Source of the DNA: Massilia sp. R2A-15
GTDB taxonomy: Bacteria; Pseudomonadota; Gammaproteobacteria; Burkholderiales; Burkholderiaceae_D
Direction: 5' to 3'
Assembly: GCF_030704305.1 (NCBI RefSeq)
Contig: NZ_CP131935.1
Location: forward strand, 682,001-746,000
DNA: 64,000 nt
Of this stretch, positions 8,246 to 15,040 are shown one piece after another; position 1 is the stretch's first letter; each line of letters starts with the position of its first letter. The position numbers and the translations under genes were made by a program. The notes beneath the pieces were generated by a model, which saw only the letters and a list, made by a program, of their open reading frames with translations, searched no databases and was not told the DNA's origin.

Positions 8246-9880
8246 ATGCCAGGAGTCGGCGTCGGCCTGCGCGCTGCGCATTACCGCGAATTTCTCGAGC
8301 ACCGCCCGCGCGTGGGCTGGCTCGAGGTCCACACTGAAAACTACATCAGCCAGTCGGGCTGGGACTGGCACGTGCTGCGCCAGCTGCGGCGCGACTATCC
8401 GGTCAGCCTGCATGGCGTCGGCCTCGGCCTCGGCTCGGCGCGCGGCTTTTCGGAACTTCATCTCGAACGCGTACGCCAGCTGGCCGAGCGCGTCGAGCCT
8501 TTCCTGGTATCCGAGCACCTGAGCTGGGGCGCGGTCCACGACCGCAATCTCAACGACCTCCTGCCGATTACGCTGGACCACGCCGCGCTCAATCTGCTGG
8601 CCGAGCGGGTGGACCGCGTCCAGCACGCGCTGGGCCGCACGATCCTGCTGGAGAACGTGTCGAGCCTGGTGCGCTTTTGCGACGATGCGATGAGCGAGGC
8701 CGAATTCATGGCCGCGCTGGCGCGGCGCACCGGATGCGGCCTGCTGCTCGACGTGAACAACCTGTACGTCAACCAGTGCAACCACGGCGAGGACGCATAC
8801 GCCGCGCTGGCCACGATCGCGCCCGGCATGGTCGGCGAGATTCACCTGGCCGGGCACTTGGCGACGCCGGACGCCGTCATCGACCATCACGGCGCCGCGG
8901 TGGCGCAGCCGGTATGGGATCTGTACCGCGCCGCGCTGGCGCGATTCGGCAAGGTGCCGACCTTGATCGAATGGGATACCGATATCCCGCCGCTGGACAC
9001 GCTGCTCGGCGAGGTGCGCAAGGCGGAGGCGATCGCCGCAGGCTTCGGGATGCGAGCTGGCGCGCAACCGGCGAGTGTGGCCGCGACTGGCGCAAGCCGT
9101 TCCGACATCGCCGCGCACCAGCAGCAGTTCGCCGACGCGCTGTTCTCGCCGGATGCCGCCGGCCCGGTGATCGCGCGGCTCAAGGGCGGCTCGGAGCGGC
9201 TGGCGATCTACCGCGGCAATCTCACGTCAACCTGGAACAAGGCGCTGTCTGCCGCGTATCCGGTGCTGCGCGAACTGGTCGGGGCCGAATTCTTTGGCGG
9301 CCTGACGCGCGCGTACGGCATGGCGCATCCGTCCGATGACGCCGACCTGAATCGCTTCGGCGCCACGTTCGCTCAGTTCCTGGAGCACTGCGAGCATGTG
9401 GCCGAATATCCCTACCTGCCGGACATGGCGAGCCTGGAATGGGCGCTGCACCGCGCGCACTTTGCGGCCGATGCGACGGCGCTTGGCGCCGCGGATCTCG
9501 GCACGCCGGAACAGCTGGAGGCGGCGCGCTTCGCCTTGCATCCGGCGTGCGCGCTGATCGCGTCGAATTGGGCGGTGGTGCAGTTGTGGCAGGCGCACCA
9601 GGAGGTCGGCGTGGCGTTCCCGGAGCAGATGGCGGCGCCGAGCTACGCGCTGGTTGCGCGCCCGAAGTGGAAGGCGGAGCTGGTGCCGATTGGGGCTGCG
9701 GCGCATGCGGCGCTTGTGACTCTCGCTAAGGGCGCCACATTCGGTGAGGCGCTCGATGTCGCGTTCGCCATCGACGAGCAGTTCGACGTTGCGTTCAACC
9801 TGGGGGAGTGGTTGCGGCTCGGGGTTTTTCAAAATGGGGTCAGGTCCGCAGGACCAGACCCCGATGCTGCTGAAGGCTAG
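8246..9880 (+). CDS. Fused MNIO (DUF692, BufB) - DUF2063 (BufC) bufferin maturation enzyme
   Basis: A 544-residue fusion. Residues 1-270 are the DUF692 TIM barrel of multinuclear non-haem iron oxidases, with candidate metal ligands in [10 protein letters not shown] (His56), VSEHLSW (Glu90/His91), LLENVSS (Glu136), LLLDVNN (Asp169), EIHLAGH (His200/His204) and EWDTDIP (Glu242/Asp244). After a 20-residue linker, residues 290-400 are DUF2063 ([37 protein letters not shown]), followed by a C-terminal part. BufB and BufC are normally separate genes, and here they are one chain. It would modify cysteines of the adjacent BufA1 in the cytoplasm before export. The last 14 codons (from GVRSAG) read into a family B palindrome, so the native C-terminus may have been altered. 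No DoxX-type gene follows. Confidence 0.9.
   Translation: MPGVGVGLRAAHYREFLEHRPRVGWLEVHTENYISQSGWDWHVLRQLRRDYPVSLHGVGLGLGSARGFSELHLERVRQLAERVEPFLVSEHLSWGAVHDRNLNDLLPITLDHAALNLLAERVDRVQHALGRTILLENVSSLVRFCDDAMSEAEFMAALARRTGCGLLLDVNNLYVNQCNHGEDAYAALATIAPGMVGEIHLAGHLATPDAVIDHHGAAVAQPVWDLYRAALARFGKVPTLIEWDTDIPPLDTLLGEVRKAEAIAAGFGMRAGAQPASVAATGASRSDIAAHQQQFADALFSPDAAGPVIARLKGGSERLAIYRGNLTSTWNKALSAAYPVLRELVGAEFFGGLTRAYGMAHPSDDADLNRFGATFAQFLEHCEHVAEYPYLPDMASLEWALHRAHFAADATALGAADLGTPEQLEAARFALHPACALIASNWAVVQLWQAHQEVGVAFPEQMAAPSYALVARPKWKAELVPIGAAAHAALVTLAKGATFGEALDVAFAIDEQFDVAFNLGEWLRLGVFQNGVRSAGPDPDAAEG
9836..9862. repeat. 27 bp palindrome, family B copy 2, inside a coding 3' end
   Basis: GGGGTCAGGTCC, GCA, then GGACCAGACCCC. 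This copy is read through in frame by the end of the BufB-BufC fusion gene, encoding VRSAGPDP shortly before the TAG at 9878-9880. Confidence 0.8.
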
Positions 9881-10161
9881 TGGAAGGCGCGCAGAATCCG
9901 CGCTTCGCCAGTCTTGTCGGCGTGCTGGATGCTCGCTTCATGCGTGGCGACCATCATGCGTTCAAGCTGGGCGTCTTCGAAGCGCGTGAGCTCCTCGGTC
10001 GCCGCATTCAGCGCCAGCGCGAGTTTTTCGCGCGCGTTCCGATACAGCACGCTGGTGTAGTTGTCGGTGTTCTTCAGCAATTCTTCCGCGTTCTGGATCA
10101 CCAGGCGCAAATCGCCGATAAGTCGTTCCTGCGTTTGTGGGCTTTCTTCGGGCCTGTTCAT
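9877..10161 (-). CDS. DUF883-like (ElaB/YqjD-type) helical protein lacking the membrane segment
   Basis: A 94-residue helical protein. The N-terminal two thirds ([20 protein letters not shown], then a long heptad-like region) resemble DUF883/ElaB proteins, which anchor to the membrane and bind ribosomes. The usual C-terminal glycine-zipper membrane helix is absent; the protein ends [15 protein letters not shown]. The start is set at the ATG at 10161, with AAGGTGA upstream; a GTG at 10188 is also possible. It converges on the bufferin enzyme gene, and the two reading frames overlap by 4 bp at their stops. Confidence 0.65.
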   Translation of the reverse strand: MNRPEESPQTQERLIGDLRLVIQNAEELLKNTDNYTSVLYRNAREKLALALNAATEELTRFEDAQLERMMVATHEASIQHADKTGEARILRAFH

Positions 10162-10296
10162 GTCGCTCACCTTGGGGCGGTTGATCACGTCTTATAATAT
10201 AAGCAAGCAAGCCCATCCATCTTTGTGTCGCCGCAAATGTGAGGGATCGCGCGCCGCTGTCCTAACCTTTGGATGCGCCCGCGCAGTAAGGACGCC

Positions 10297-10515
10297 TCAG
10301 CCGGCAACCACGCTGATTTGCACATCGCCCAGGCTTACCGTCTGGCCGGCGCGAATCTTCGCGGTCTTGCGCAACTCCTGCTTGCCGTCGACCTTGACCG
10401 CACCGCTGGCGACCAGGTTCTTGCCTGCGCCGCCGCTGTCGACCAGTCCCGACAACTTCAAGAGCTGGTTGACCTCGATAAATTCCGAGGTCAATTCAAA
10501 AGTTAGTTTCTGCAT
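10297..10515 (-). CDS. RNA-binding S4 domain protein (YbcJ-like)
   Basis: A 72-residue protein that is almost entirely one S4 RNA-binding domain: FIEVNQLLKLSGLVDSGGAG, then ASGAVKVDGKQELRKTAKIR, then AGQTVSLGDVQISVV. Single-domain S4 proteins of the YbcJ type bind structured RNA, probably ribosomal; their exact role is not known. It lies 52 bp downstream of fumC on the same strand and may be cotranscribed with it. Confidence 0.85.
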   Translation of the reverse strand: MQKLTFELTSEFIEVNQLLKLSGLVDSGGAGKNLVASGAVKVDGKQELRKTAKIRAGQTVSLGDVQISVVAG

Positions 10516-10567
10516 CTTATCCTTGTGATTTCCGATTGTTGGTTAGGCCACGCACACTTGAGACCGA

Positions 10568-11956
10568 TTATCCCGGGCGCGTCATGTCGATCGGCACGAT
10601 CCATTGGTCGAATTGTTCTTCCGTGACGAAGCCCAGTTGCAGCGCCGCCTGCTTGAGCGTGAGCCCGTCGTGCTGCGCCAGCTTGGCGATCTGCGCGGCG
10701 CGATCATAGCCGATATGCGGCGCCAGCGCCGTCACCAGCATCAGCGAGCGTTCCATCAGTTCGGCGATGCGTGCGGTGTTCGGCTCGATGCCGTGGGCGC
10801 AGTGCTCGTCGAAAGAGCGCATGCCGTCGGCCAGCAGGCGCGCGCTTTGCAGGAAATTATGCGCGATCATCGGCTTGAACACGTTCAGTTCGAAGTTGCC
10901 CGAGGCGCCGCCCACGGTGATGGCGACGTCGTTGCCGAACACCTGGCAGCACAGCATGGTCAGCGCCTCGCACTGGGTCGGGTTGACCTTGCCCGGCATG
11001 ATCGAGCTGCCTGGCTCGTTTTCGGGAATCGTGATTTCGCCCAGGCCCGAGCGCGGGCCCGACGCCATCCAGCGCACGTCGTTGGCGATCTTCATCAGCG
11101 CCGTGGCCAGCGTTTTCAGCGCGCCGTGCGCGGCGACCAGCGCGTCGTGGCCGGCCAGCGCGGCAAATTTGTTCGGCGCCGAGCGGAAGGCGACGCCGGT
11201 GCGCTTTGCCAGTTCGTCGGCGATGCGCGCGGCGAAAGACGGATGCGCGTTCAGTCCGGTGCCGACCGCGGTGCCGCCTGCGGCCAGCAGCATCAGGCCG
11301 GGCAGGGCGGCCTCTATCATTTGCGCGGCGTAGTCCAGCTGCGCCGCGTAGCCGGAAAACTCCTGGCCGAGCGTCAGCGGCGTCGCGTCCTGCAGGTGGG
11401 TACGGCCAATCTTGACGATGTCGGCGAACGCCGCGGCCTTCGCTTCGAGTGTGCCGCGCAGCTGGCCCAGCGCCGGCAGCACCTGCTGCGACACGGCCAG
11501 CGCCGCCGCCACGTGCATCGCGGTGGGGAAGATGTCGTTCGACGACTGTCCCATGTTGACCTGGTCGTTCGGATGCAGCAGGCGTCCCTCGCCGCGCGCG
11601 CCGCCCATCAGCTCGGAGCCGCGGTTGGCCAGCACCTCGTTCATGTTCATGTTGGTCTGGGTGCCGGAGCCGGTCTGCCACACGGCCAGCGGGAATTCGC
11701 CCGCATGGTCGCCGGCCAGCACTTCGTCGGCGGCCCGGATGATGGCGTCGGCGTGTTCGTCCTTCAGCAGGCCGAGGGAACGGTTTACTTCGGCGGCGGC
11801 GCGCTTGACCTGGGCCAGCGCGGCGATCAGCTCCGGCGCCATGCGCTCGGTAGAAATATGAAAATGTTCCAGCGAACGCTGGGTCTGCGCGCCCCACAAC
11901 TGGCCGGAAGGTACGTCGATCGGCCCGAAACTGTCCTTTTCGATCCTGCTGTCCAT
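10568..11956 (-). CDS. fumC: Fumarate hydratase class II
   Basis: A 462-residue class II fumarase, which hydrates fumarate to L-malate in the citric acid cycle without an iron-sulphur cluster. The start at 11956 gives [20 protein letters not shown], the family's usual N-terminus; the open frame to 12052 is an unlikely extension. Signature blocks are [34 protein letters not shown], the catalytic loop [17 protein letters not shown], and FELNVFKPM. The length is normal. It is transcribed away from the FimV-like gene. The 113 bp between them should contain both promoters. Confidence 0.97.
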   Translation of the reverse strand: MDSRIEKDSFGPIDVPSGQLWGAQTQRSLEHFHISTERMAPELIAALAQVKRAAAEVNRSLGLLKDEHADAIIRAADEVLAGDHAGEFPLAVWQTGSGTQTNMNMNEVLANRGSELMGGARGEGRLLHPNDQVNMGQSSNDIFPTAMHVAAALAVSQQVLPALGQLRGTLEAKAAAFADIVKIGRTHLQDATPLTLGQEFSGYAAQLDYAAQMIEAALPGLMLLAAGGTAVGTGLNAHPSFAARIADELAKRTGVAFRSAPNKFAALAGHDALVAAHGALKTLATALMKIANDVRWMASGPRSGLGEITIPENEPGSSIMPGKVNPTQCEALTMLCCQVFGNDVAITVGGASGNFELNVFKPMIAHNFLQSARLLADGMRSFDEHCAHGIEPNTARIAELMERSLMLVTALAPHIGYDRAAQIAKLAQHDGLTLKQAALQLGFVTEEQFDQWIVPIDMTRPG

Positions 11957-12069
11957 ATTCACATCCTGTTTTTGAGTGCTGGAACTAAAGAGTTTACTCC
12001 AACGCACGTTAACGACGTTGGTAGTACGCTTTTTTTGATGTCCAATTGTCACCGCTGATCGGTTCCACC

Positions 12070-13092
12070 ATGTTTCGTCGCCACGTTGCGCGCCTCGGAA
12101 GCGCCATCATCCTGTCCGGCCTGTCTTGCTGCGTTCACGCGGTGGAACTGGGCGACGCCCTGGTGCGCTCGCACATCGGCCAGCCGCTGTCGGCCGACAT
12201 CGAGCTGACCGGGCTGGCCAGCGACACCGCGGTGGTGCAGGCGGCGCTGGCCGATCCGGAGGTCTATCGCGGCGCCAGCGTTGCCATGCATCCGGCGCTG
12301 GCGGGGCTGAACATCACCATCGTTCGGCGCGACGGACGGCGGTTCCTGCACATCGCGTCGTCCAAAATCGTCGATGCCGACCACCTGCTGGCCTTCTTCA
12401 CCCTGACGGAAAACGGCCAGCCGTCGGTGCGCCAGGCGACGCTGTGGTTTACGCCCGATCCAAACCCGGCGCCGCCACCACCACCGCCTGCGTCTGCGCC
12501 CGCTGCGCCCGTGGCCGCGGCTCCGGCGCCGATACCGGTTGCCGTGAAGGCTGCGCCGGTGATTCCGGTGAAGTCGGCAGCGCCTGCGCCGGCTCCGAAA
12601 CCCGCAGTGGTGCACGCGGCGCCCGCGCCGCAGCCGTTCACCGCGGCCCAGATCCGCACCGCCGCCATGCTCGACGCGAAGAATGCCGCGCTGAGCGGCC
12701 GCATCGTCGAACTGGAAGAGAAAGTGAAAACGCTGGGCGCCGCGCTGCAGGCGACCAAGGCTCCCGCTGCGGCGCCAGCGCCGGTCGCCAAGGCGCATCC
12801 CCCGGCTGCGAAGCCGCTGCCGGCCAAGCTGTCGCCGATGGGCGAGCCGGTGAGCAAACCGGTCGGCGAGACGCCATGGCTGTTCATCGGCATCGCCGGC
12901 TTCATCATGCTGGCGCTGGCCGGTCTGCTGGCCATGATCCGGCGCGGCAAGCGCAAGAAAGAGGTGAAGATCAGGGCGCAGGCGGCCCAGGCAGCGATGC
13001 CGCGCTTTATCGCCAGCGTGCGCGACCGGCTGAAGCCGGCGGAGAAAAATGAACTCGAGCCCGAGCCCGAAGCGGAGCCCGTGGCGGGATGA
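12070..13092 (+). CDS. Short FimV-like membrane protein
   Basis: A 340-residue protein with a signal peptide (to about CCVHA) and then [20 protein letters not shown], the FimV/TspA N-terminal domain that starts 'xGLGxxxVxSxLGQPLxAxI'. A Pro/Ala-rich stretch and a short coiled coil follow (about 200-235, [20 protein letters not shown]). A single membrane helix comes at about 276-298 ([20 protein letters not shown]), then a charged cytoplasmic tail of about 45 residues. FimV proteins organise poles, type IV pili or type II secretion. This one is much shorter than full FimV and lacks the long acidic/TPR C-terminus, so it is a FimV-domain paralogue rather than FimV itself. The start lacks a good ribosome site. 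Confidence 0.75.
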   Translation: MFRRHVARLGSAIILSGLSCCVHAVELGDALVRSHIGQPLSADIELTGLASDTAVVQAALADPEVYRGASVAMHPALAGLNITIVRRDGRRFLHIASSKIVDADHLLAFFTLTENGQPSVRQATLWFTPDPNPAPPPPPPASAPAAPVAAAPAPIPVAVKAAPVIPVKSAAPAPAPKPAVVHAAPAPQPFTAAQIRTAAMLDAKNAALSGRIVELEEKVKTLGAALQATKAPAAAPAPVAKAHPPAAKPLPAKLSPMGEPVSKPVGETPWLFIGIAGFIMLALAGLLAMIRRGKRKKEVKIRAQAAQAAMPRFIASVRDRLKPAEKNELEPEPEAEPVAG

Positions 13093-13147
13093 TTATGCGA
13101 AACTTTGCATAATTTAAAATTTGTCTACACAAGATTGCTTTTTCAGC

Positions 13148-13388
13148 TATACTCGATTTCGTGGTCCCGAGGGACTGCAAAAAACAGGGCAGAGGCCTGG
13201 CGCAGCCACCACCGATAGCGTGGCGCGACAACAGGTGATCGTTGAGGAAACGCCTGTCCTGGAAGCGGTCTGTGCGGCGACAATGCCGCGCGGACGCCGG
13301 ATGCAACCGGCCAGAGGCGACGCCAGGAGATACCTGGTGTTCGCCTTCCAGAATTCCACAAAAAAGCGCCCTCCGGGGCGCTTTTTTG
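13148..13388 (+). ncRNA. Candidate structured small RNA with its own promoter box and terminator
   Basis: No convincing protein gene lies between 13093 and 13393. A TATACT box at 13148-13153 precedes a G+C-rich stretch that folds into several local hairpins. These are GCCAC/GTGGC near 13205-13224, CAGGTG/CGCCTG near 13232-13256, an 11 bp stem GTCTGTGCGGC/GCCGCGCGGAC at 13269-13295, CCGG/CCGG near 13298-13311, and a longer stem around CCAGG-AGATA-CCTGG near 13314-13350. A textbook terminator ends it. The transcript would be about 230 nt. It does not show motifs I can assign to 6S, RNase P or SRP RNA. The identification rests on architecture only. Confidence 0.5.
13366..13388 (+). terminator. 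Intrinsic terminator of the candidate RNA, possibly bidirectional
   Basis: GCGCCC-TCCG-GGGCGC stem flanked by A5-6 on the left and T6 on the right. It can end the plus-strand RNA and also the minus-strand toxin gene, which stops at 13394. Confidence 0.85.
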
Positions 13389-13393
13389 TTCGG

Positions 13394-13954
13394 TCAAGGT
13401 GAGAAGCCAGGGGGCGAAGTATTAAGAATCGTCGTGCTTCCGCTATACGCATACGGGCGGTTCTGGGCGATTGCCTGCCTGGCCTGTTCCGCGGATGCGA
13501 TCCATTTTTTGCTTTCCGCATATTCCAAAAACGCTTGGGTGCTAATTAAAGTGCAAGGTCTCGCTAGCATAGCCCCATTGGTGAAAAACCAATTATCCTC
13601 AAATAGAATCACTGGGTCGGATCCGGGCGCCGTCAGCTGCAAGTCGATAAGCAGACTTTGTATTGAAAGTTCGCCGAGGTTGTGGGGCGTTTTATATCCG
13701 GGATTCAGCGTTCGAAGGGCGGCGATGCGAACCCCTACCTGAGTCGTAAAGGTCTGTATATTCTGCGCATTTTGATTGTAGTAGGCGAGCAGCGCCTGCG
13801 CTTCGGCAGAGGCGTTGGGCAGGTTTCCACGGCTGATCGTCTCATCGCGGACGATGTCGGTAATGCCCACATTGAATTTGGCTAAAAGAGGAAGCAGATT
13901 CCCTGCGGCCAACGAGAAAAGTGGGCCAGCATCGGGAATCAAGAGGCGCATCAT
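13394..13954 (-). CDS. PIN-like domain protein, probable toxin of a toxin-antitoxin pair
   Basis: A 186-residue protein. LLIPDAGPLFSLA at the start matches the first acidic motif of PIN-fold ribonucleases (Asp7). Further acidic positions in ITDIVRDE, NLGELSIQSLL and VILFEDNWF fit the rest of a PIN active site. PIN toxins cleave RNA. The ATG overlaps the stop of the upstream partner by 4 bp (ATGA), the usual layout of antitoxin-toxin pairs. Base composition is lower in G+C than in neighbouring genes, which is consistent with transfer. The substrate is unknown. Confidence 0.7.
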   Translation of the reverse strand: MMRLLIPDAGPLFSLAAGNLLPLLAKFNVGITDIVRDETISRGNLPNASAEAQALLAYYNQNAQNIQTFTTQVGVRIAALRTLNPGYKTPHNLGELSIQSLLIDLQLTAPGSDPVILFEDNWFFTNGAMLARPCTLISTQAFLEYAESKKWIASAEQARQAIAQNRPYAYSGSTTILNTSPPGFSP

Positions 13955-14361
13955 GCTGCGGTCTGGCGGCGGGCCTCTCGGCGTTTTTTGACACCAGTCT
14001 CCGGCTCAACCAGGCATGCGTCCAGCGCGTGACGAGCCTCGTCTAGTTGCCTTTTTACAAAATCATCAGGCAAGCGCGGCAGTGGCAAGCCCTTCTCCGC
14101 TAATCGATGGAGCACATAGCCGGCGTCAGGCAGCTCAAGCCGGCGGGCCGCTTCCATGATCGAGAGCTTGCCCGTGCTTACCTCCATGAGAGTGCTTGTC
14201 GCTGGATCGAGCACCGGCATTCGGTCAGCCTCATCCTGGCCGAGCGAAGCGAACAAGGCGGAGACGAGTTTGTTGAGTGACCCGCCATGCTTGGCGACAT
14301 AAGCCTTGGCCGTGGCCAGATCCCTTTCATCCACCTCAAATCCGATTTTTGCCTTGCCCAT
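13951..14361 (-). CDS. Probable antitoxin with N-terminal DNA-binding-like and UPF0175-like segments
   Basis: A 136-residue protein; start at 14361 because GGGAG lies 8 bases upstream (a start 15 bp further out is possible). Residues 1-45 (KIGFEVDERDLATAKAYVAK) look like a short ribbon-helix-helix. Residues 60-105 (LSIMEAARRLELPDAGYVLH, then LPLPRLPDDFVKRQL) resemble the helix-turn-helix of UPF0175 antitoxins. It overlaps the PIN-like gene by 4 bp and is upstream of it, so it should neutralise that toxin and repress the pair. Assignment comes from pattern and context only. Confidence 0.65.
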   Translation of the reverse strand: MGKAKIGFEVDERDLATAKAYVAKHGGSLNKLVSALFASLGQDEADRMPVLDPATSTLMEVSTGKLSIMEAARRLELPDAGYVLHRLAEKGLPLPRLPDDFVKRQLDEARHALDACLVEPETGVKKRREARRQTAA

Positions 14362-14456
14362 GGAAGACTCCCGCATGATCTGCTTTACCCAATAATCATG
14401 GGGAGCTTCGGCTATAAAGTCAATGATATTCGCGTTGTGGAACGCCGGAAAGCAAA

Positions 14457-14483
14457 CGGGCCTCCGAAGAGGCCCGCTTTTTA
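14457..14483. terminator. Intrinsic terminator between fliT and the toxin-antitoxin pair
   Basis: An 8 bp stem CGGGCCTC-CGAA-GAGGCCCG followed by CTTTTTAT on the plus strand. Read on the minus strand it lies just after the fliT stop and is followed by a weaker T-rich run. It probably works for fliT. Confidence 0.75.
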
Positions 14484-14499
14484 TACGACGGCAAGGCGC

Positions 14500-14778
14500 T
14501 TAGTGCGCGGCTTCCGCCATCACATTGTTCATCCACGGCTCGGTCACGTCGCGGATCGCGCGGTCGTTGGCCATGATCTGCTTGAGCAGGTCGATCTTGC
14601 GCATGCGCGAGGCGCCCGACAGGGCAGGCACGCCCGTCTCAGCCGTCTTGGCATGGGTCGCACACTGCTTTTCCAGCGCGGCCAGCGAAGTCCAATCACC
14701 TGCCTGGGCTGCCAGCGACATCTTGGCTGTCAGTCCTGCGAGGCTCTCGTACATGTTCAGTACGTCATTTGATGTCAT
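14500..14778 (-). CDS. fliT: Flagellar protein FliT
   Basis: A 92-residue helical protein: MYESLAGLTAKMSLAAQAGD, WTSLAALEKQCA, then MRKIDLLKQIMANDRAIRDV and TEPWMNNVM. This order and the C-terminal '(R)K..LLx.IxxxDxxIRxxTEPW' pattern match FliT, the export chaperone of the filament cap protein FliD. fliT normally sits next to fliD and fliS; here no flagellar neighbours are present. The 262 bp upstream, shared with the divergent M1 peptidase gene, contain only spacer sequence that I can identify. Confidence 0.8.
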   Translation of the reverse strand: MTSNDVLNMYESLAGLTAKMSLAAQAGDWTSLAALEKQCATHAKTAETGVPALSGASRMRKIDLLKQIMANDRAIRDVTEPWMNNVMAEAAH

Positions 14779-15040
14779 TCTTGCACCATCGTTGTTTGGG
14801 GCGGATCACCGCGTGTCTCTACGTAACGGTCCCGGCAAAGCAAACTTTAGGGTGTTTTGAAAAATAATTGAAAATTCTTTCAATTTGTTACCCTTGCGCC
14901 GCCCGCCATTCCGCGATTTCGACGCTCTGGCCCCGCTTTTTGCAGTTCGTCGCATTTGTGCGCATGCAACGGCGCCGCTCCTTTAGAGTGCACGCTGCGG
15001 TAGTTATGCCAACCTGACTTTCAAAAACAACAAGGATCCC

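Noticed and set aside
10604..12058. A 484-codon frame antisense to fumC
   Set aside because: Shadow of fumC, whose class II signature [11 protein letters not shown] is on the minus strand.
13148..13388. 6S RNA, RNase P RNA or SRP RNA
   Set aside because: The conserved 6S bubble, RNase P core words and SRP tetraloop region were not found by eye. 6S remains worth a covariance-model check.
13121..13402. A 93-codon plus-strand frame in the RNA candidate region
   Set aside because: It runs through the hairpins and terminator; composition and position fit a structured RNA better.
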